From an uncultured Flavobacteriaceae bacterium (GTDB lineage: Bacteria; Bacteroidota; Bacteroidia; Flavobacteriales; Flavobacteriaceae), in NCBI GenBank assembly GCA_938073895.1, contig CALJFB010000010.1, forward strand, positions 62,001-126,000: DNA of 64,000 bases, read 5' to 3'. Position numbers and translations under genes: made by a program. Positions 59,609 through 64,000 of this stretch are shown here, in pieces. The notes beneath the pieces were generated by a model. The model ran no database searches. It was not told where the DNA came from and saw nothing but the letters and a program-made list of their open reading frames with translations. Position 1 is the first letter of the stretch; every line of letters begins with the position of its first letter.

Positions 59609-60115
59609 ATGAAACAACTTATATTAATTCGTCACGCTAAATCTTGTTGGGATAATACCTTAACAGATATAAAAAGACCACTAAAAAATAGAGGTTTAAA
59701 AGATGCCGAATTAGTTTCTAACCAATTATCTAGAGATTTAGAAAATTTGGATATAAGTCCCGATTTAATTTTAATTAGCACAGCAGAAAGAACTAAATTA
59801 ACGGCAAAAATTTTTATTAAAAATCTTAAATGGAATGATATTGAAGCTCAGTTAAATTCAGATTTGTACGATTTTTCTGGAGAAACAGCTTTTAATGTTA
59901 TAACTACTTGTCCAAATCATGTAAATACGCTAGTTTTATTTGGACATAATCCTGCTTTTACTTTATTAGCTAGTCAGTTAGGCTCAGATTTTATAGAAAA
60001 CATACCAACTTCTGGTGTTGTAATTCTTACTTTTAATGTCGATAGTTGGGAATCTATTGAGAATGGAGAAACTATTAAAAGAGTATTTCCAAGAGATTTA
60101 AAAATAAGCAAGTAA
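59609..60115 (+). CDS. SixA-family histidine phosphatase
   Basis: MKQLILIRHAKSCWDN (RHG-type), LVLFGHNPAFTLLAS. Confidence 0.9.
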   Translation: MKQLILIRHAKSCWDNTLTDIKRPLKNRGLKDAELVSNQLSRDLENLDISPDLILISTAERTKLTAKIFIKNLKWNDIEAQLNSDLYDFSGETAFNVITTCPNHVNTLVLFGHNPAFTLLASQLGSDFIENIPTSGVVILTFNVDSWESIENGETIKRVFPRDLKISK

Positions 60116-60147
60116 TAATTTACCTTTACGCTAGTAATATTTAAAAA

Positions 60148-62199
60148 ATGACAAAGAATAACTATATCTATACAAATCGAGAACTAAGTTGGTTACAATT
60201 TAATGGTCGTGTATTACAAGAAGCCGCAGACAAAACTGTGCCTTTAATAGAACGTATGCGTTTTTTAGGAATTTTCTCTAATAATTTAGACGAGTTTTTT
60301 AAAGTAAGATATGCAACCGTAAAACGAATAGACGATATTGGAAAAGCTGGTAAAACAGAACTTGGCGGTATAAAAGCTTCAGAATTATTAACTCAAATTA
60401 CAGATATTGTAATTAAACAGCAAACAGAAAGTTTAAATATTTTAAGTAAAATTGAATTAGAACTAGAAAACGAAGGCATTTTTATTATAAATGAAAAAGA
60501 ATTAGATAGTTCTCAAAAAAACTTTTTAAGAGATTATTTTTTTAATAAAATAAGTCCAGCTTTAGTGACTATTATTTTAAACGAAGATATAGAATTACCA
60601 AATTTAAAAGATAGCGCCGCGTATTTAGCCATAAATATGCATTTAAAAAATGGAAATCATCAATATGCTTTAATTGAGATTTCTAAGAATATGAGCCGTT
60701 TTATAGTCTTGCCTCAAAAAGATGGTAAAGATTATATTATTATGATTGATGATGTAATGCGTTTATGTTTAGACGATATTTTTAACATTTTTGATTATAA
60801 TACAATTACAGCTCACATGATTAAAATTACCCGAGATGCGGAATTAGATCTAGAAAGTGACTTAAGTAAAAGTTTTATGGAGAAAATAAGCGACTCTGTA
60901 AAAGAAAGACAAGAAGGCGAGCCAGTAAGGTTTGTTTATGATAAAACTATAGATAGGAATACGCTCGATTTTTTTACCCTTAAAATGGGAATAGATATTA
61001 CAGATAGCAGAATTCCTGGTGGAAGATACCACAATAGAAGAGATTATATGAGCTTCCCAAGTTTAGGGAGAAAAGATTTACTTTACAGTAAAATAGAAGC
61101 GTTACCGGTAAAAAACCTAAGTTTAAAAGGAAGTATTTTTCCTTCTATTTCAAAAAAAGACTATTTATTATACACGCCATATCAAACATTTTCTTATGTC
61201 GTTAAGTTTTTAAGAGAAGCCGCATTAGACCCAAAAGTAAGATCAATAAAAATTACTATTTATAGACTAGCAGAAATATCTCAAGTAGCAAGTTCTTTAA
61301 TAAATGCAGCTAAAAACGGTAAAAAAGTAACTGTTTCTATGGAAATCCAAGCGCGATTTGATGAGCAAGCAAATATTGAATATGCCGAACAAATGCAACG
61401 CGAAGGTGTAAACTTAATTTTTGGAGTTCAAGGTTTAAAAGTACACAGTAAAATGTGTGTTATAGAGCGCGAAGAAGATTCTAAAATAAAAAGATATGGC
61501 TTTGTAAGTACAGGAAACTTTAATGAGTCTACTGCTAAAATCTATACAGATTTTACACTATTTACAGCCAATCCAAAAATTCTAAAAGATATAAACAAAG
61601 TCTTCAATTTTTTTGAGGTTAATTACAGAATTTATAGATATAAACATATTATAACATCGCCACATTACACTAAAAATGTTTTTTATAAATTAATAGATCA
61701 AGAAATTAAAAATAAATCTGAAGGAAAACCAGCATACATTCGTTTAAAAATGAATAGTATATCTAGTTATAAAATGATTGATAAGCTATACGAAGCAAGT
61801 AATGCAGGAGTAAAAATCCAAATGATAGTTCGTGGTATATGTTGTTTAGTTCCTGGCGTAAAAGGAATGAGCGAAAATATTGAGGTTATAAGTATAATTG
61901 ATAAATTTTTAGAACATACAAGAACATCTGTTTTTTGCAATAATAACCAACCTAAAGTATTTATTTCTTCGGCAGATTGGATGACTAGAAATATTGAAAA
62001 TAGAGTAGAAGTAACTTGTCCAATTTACGACGAATCTATAAAGGAAGACCTAATAGATTTATTTAATATTTGTTGGAATGATAACGTGAAATCGCGAATT
62101 TTAAACGAATCTGGAAACAATTCATATAAAAAGACACAAAGCACTAAAAATCGTTCTCAATTTGCTACTTACGACTTTTTGAAAAATAAATTAAATTAA
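60148..62199 (+). CDS. ppk1: Polyphosphate kinase 1
   Basis: YTNRELSWLQFNGRVLQEA, VHSKMCVIEREED, STGNFNESTAKIYTDF. Confidence 0.96.
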   Translation: MTKNNYIYTNRELSWLQFNGRVLQEAADKTVPLIERMRFLGIFSNNLDEFFKVRYATVKRIDDIGKAGKTELGGIKASELLTQITDIVIKQQTESLNILSKIELELENEGIFIINEKELDSSQKNFLRDYFFNKISPALVTIILNEDIELPNLKDSAAYLAINMHLKNGNHQYALIEISKNMSRFIVLPQKDGKDYIIMIDDVMRLCLDDIFNIFDYNTITAHMIKITRDAELDLESDLSKSFMEKISDSVKERQEGEPVRFVYDKTIDRNTLDFFTLKMGIDITDSRIPGGRYHNRRDYMSFPSLGRKDLLYSKIEALPVKNLSLKGSIFPSISKKDYLLYTPYQTFSYVVKFLREAALDPKVRSIKITIYRLAEISQVASSLINAAKNGKKVTVSMEIQARFDEQANIEYAEQMQREGVNLIFGVQGLKVHSKMCVIEREEDSKIKRYGFVSTGNFNESTAKIYTDFTLFTANPKILKDINKVFNFFEVNYRIYRYKHIITSPHYTKNVFYKLIDQEIKNKSEGKPAYIRLKMNSISSYKMIDKLYEASNAGVKIQMIVRGICCLVPGVKGMSENIEVISIIDKFLEHTRTSVFCNNNQPKVFISSADWMTRNIENRVEVTCPIYDESIKEDLIDLFNICWNDNVKSRILNESGNNSYKKTQSTKNRSQFATYDFLKNKLN

Positions 62200-62205
62200 C
62201 CATTT

Positions 62206-63117
62206 ATGCTTAACATAAAAAAATATGCAGCCATAGATATAGGTTCAAATGCAGTAAGGCTTTTAATTTCTAATATTATAGAAATGAAAGGCGAACCAGT
62301 TCAATTTAAAAAAAGTTCGTTAGTTCGTGTGCCTATTCGTTTAGGTGAAGATGTTTTTATGAAAGGTAAAATTTCTAAAGAAAATAGAGCACGAATGACA
62401 GATACTATGGAGGCATTTAAGCTTTTAATGAAATCTCATAAAGTTGTTAAATACAAAGCTTGTGCCACATCTGCAATGCGTGAAGCAGAAAACGGAAAAG
62501 AGTTAGTAGAGTTAATTTCTAAACAAACTGGTGTTAATATTGATATTATTGACGGAGAAGAAGAAGCCACTATTATTGCAGCTACAGATTTAAATGCTTT
62601 TATTAAACCAGAAAAAACCTACTTATATGTTGATGTTGGTGGTGGAAGTACAGAGTTTTCTGTAATTCATAAAGGCAATAAAGTAGATTCTAAATCTTTT
62701 AAAATAGGAACAGTTAGATTGCTAAAAGATATTGTTAAAAATAAAACTTGGCAAGAATTGCAAGACTGGATAGAATCAAAAACTAAAGATTTTTCAAATT
62801 TAGAGGTTATAGGTTCTGGTGGAAATATTAATAAGATATTTAAGCTTTCTGGAAAAGCTCAATCTAAGCCACTAACGTATTTTTATCTCTCATCTTATTT
62901 TAAAATGTTACAAAGTTACTCTTACGAAGAGCGCATTTATAAGCTAGAGTTAAATCAAGATAGAGCAGATGTAATTATTCCAGCTTGTAGAATTTATTTA
63001 TCCGCAATGAAATGGTCTGGAGCCAAGAATATTTATGTGCCAAAAATTGGTTTGTCAGATGGAATTATAAAAAGTATGTACAACAACAAGGTTTCTAGTC
63101 AATCAAAGATAAATTAG
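62206..63117 (+). CDS. ppx: Exopolyphosphatase / Ppx-GppA
   Basis: YAAIDIGSNAVRLLI, ACATSAMREAENG, YVDVGGGSTEFSVI. Confidence 0.94.
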   Translation: MLNIKKYAAIDIGSNAVRLLISNIIEMKGEPVQFKKSSLVRVPIRLGEDVFMKGKISKENRARMTDTMEAFKLLMKSHKVVKYKACATSAMREAENGKELVELISKQTGVNIDIIDGEEEATIIAATDLNAFIKPEKTYLYVDVGGGSTEFSVIHKGNKVDSKSFKIGTVRLLKDIVKNKTWQELQDWIESKTKDFSNLEVIGSGGNINKIFKLSGKAQSKPLTYFYLSSYFKMLQSYSYEERIYKLELNQDRADVIIPACRIYLSAMKWSGAKNIYVPKIGLSDGIIKSMYNNKVSSQSKIN

Positions 63118-63221
63118 GTATTTTGGCTAATATTTAGAATGTTATTATTTTAATATATTATATTAGTGGAGTAATTAAACTAAATTGCAGAGAATAAATG
63201 ACTAACAATAAATTAAAATCA

Positions 63222-63755
63222 ATGAAAAAATCCTTAGTATTAATCGCATTATTATTTAGTGTAACAGCAACATTTGCACAAGAAAACGTTTTTGGAGTTA
63301 GAGCAGGTTTAAATGTAACTAATTTAGACTTTAGCCCAGAAGTGCCAGCAGGTGTAGAAAATTTACATAGAAATGGTTTTGTTATTGGTTTTGTTGCAGA
63401 ATATGGTATTTCTAAGAAACTTTCTATAGCTCCAGAAGTTCAGTTTTCTGCCGAAGGTGCAAAAGATAAAAGTTTACGTTTAGATTACATACAAATGCCA
63501 ATTTTTTTAAACTATAAGTTAACACGTCAAATTGCTGTAGGTGTTGGACCACAAATTAGTATAAAGTCTCATAGTCACGAAGATGGTCTTCAGAATTTTG
63601 CTTATTCTGGTATTGCTGGTATAACTTATATGATTACGGATGAAATCTTTGTTGATGCACGTTTTTCTTATGGTTTATCTAACATATTTGATGATGCTAC
63701 GGGTTTAGATGCTATAAATAAAAACATACAATTTGGTTTAGGAATAAAACTATAA
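63222..63755 (+). CDS. Outer-membrane beta-barrel porin-like protein
   Basis: Signal peptide MKKSLVLIALLFSVTATFAQ; NVFGVRAGLNVTNL ... IQFGLGIKL. Confidence 0.85.
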   Translation: MKKSLVLIALLFSVTATFAQENVFGVRAGLNVTNLDFSPEVPAGVENLHRNGFVIGFVAEYGISKKLSIAPEVQFSAEGAKDKSLRLDYIQMPIFLNYKLTRQIAVGVGPQISIKSHSHEDGLQNFAYSGIAGITYMITDEIFVDARFSYGLSNIFDDATGLDAINKNIQFGLGIKL

Positions 63756-63771
63756 TCTAAATTACAGATAC

Positions 63772-63808
63772 AAAAAAAGTCCAATTCGAAAGAGTTGGAC
63801 TTTTTTTA
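63772..63808. terminator. Bidirectional terminator
   Basis: aaaaaaagtccaattcgaaagagttggacttttttt. Confidence 0.85.
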
Positions 63809-63831
63809 TGCTAAAAGGAATACAACTCAAT

Positions 63832-64000
63832 TTATCCGTGAATAGTTTCGGTTTTACTTAAGCCTTTCATTATTTCGGCTTCATAAGTTAAAAGCTCTTG
63901 CCATTTTTTATTAACTTCTTCAAGATTACCATATTGTCTAGCAAAACCTAAAAACATAGTGTAGTGGTTTGCTTCACTTACCATTAAATTATAGTAAAAT
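63832..64000 (-). CDS. tRNA-(ms2io6A)-hydroxylase MiaE-like, C-terminal part (5' end beyond window)
   Basis: Reverse frame: FYYNLMVSEANHYTMFLGFARQYGNLEEVNKKWQELLTYEAEIMKGLSKTETIHG*. Confidence 0.72.
   Translation of the reverse strand, partial: FYYNLMVSEANHYTMFLGFARQYGNLEEVNKKWQELLTYEAEIMKGLSKTETIHG

Overview
AT-rich 64 kb chromosomal window, most likely from a marine Flavobacteriaceae (Bacteroidota). The supporting signs are PorQ and GldF/GldG homologues, DUF4252 proteins, type B L31, TAnnTTTG-type -7 promoter motifs, few Shine-Dalgarno sequences and many short bidirectional hairpin terminators. Coding density is high and mostly housekeeping: phosphosugar mutase, rpmE2, rpmH (missed by the ORF track), mtaB, carB, rmuC, purB, dnaN, purC, phoH, gapdh, lon, porQ-cmk, rpsA, pyrR-pyrB, rnz, pdxH, sixA-ppk1-ppx. 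I saw no rRNA, tRNA, CRISPR array, prophage or transposase. The most interesting region is a cobalamin locus at about 19.5-28.2 kb: BtuD/BtuC/BtuF-like genes face a cobalamin riboswitch that leads BtuB-like and BtuG-like genes, followed by a DUF71/COG2102 ATP-pyrophosphatase and an S41 peptidase. Other points worth a second look are a DUF62 (SAM hydroxide adenosyltransferase) homologue that appears to lack two of the three D-R-H triad residues, a GNAT-fold protein without the acetyl-CoA Gly loop, a single-ORF GldF-GldG fusion, a half-size TauE/SafE protein, an output-less 4HB sensor-like membrane protein, and a short remnant-like ORF upstream of a peptide-binding protein. No clearly new multi-gene defence or mobile system was found. 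All family calls come from reading the sequence; no database search was run.
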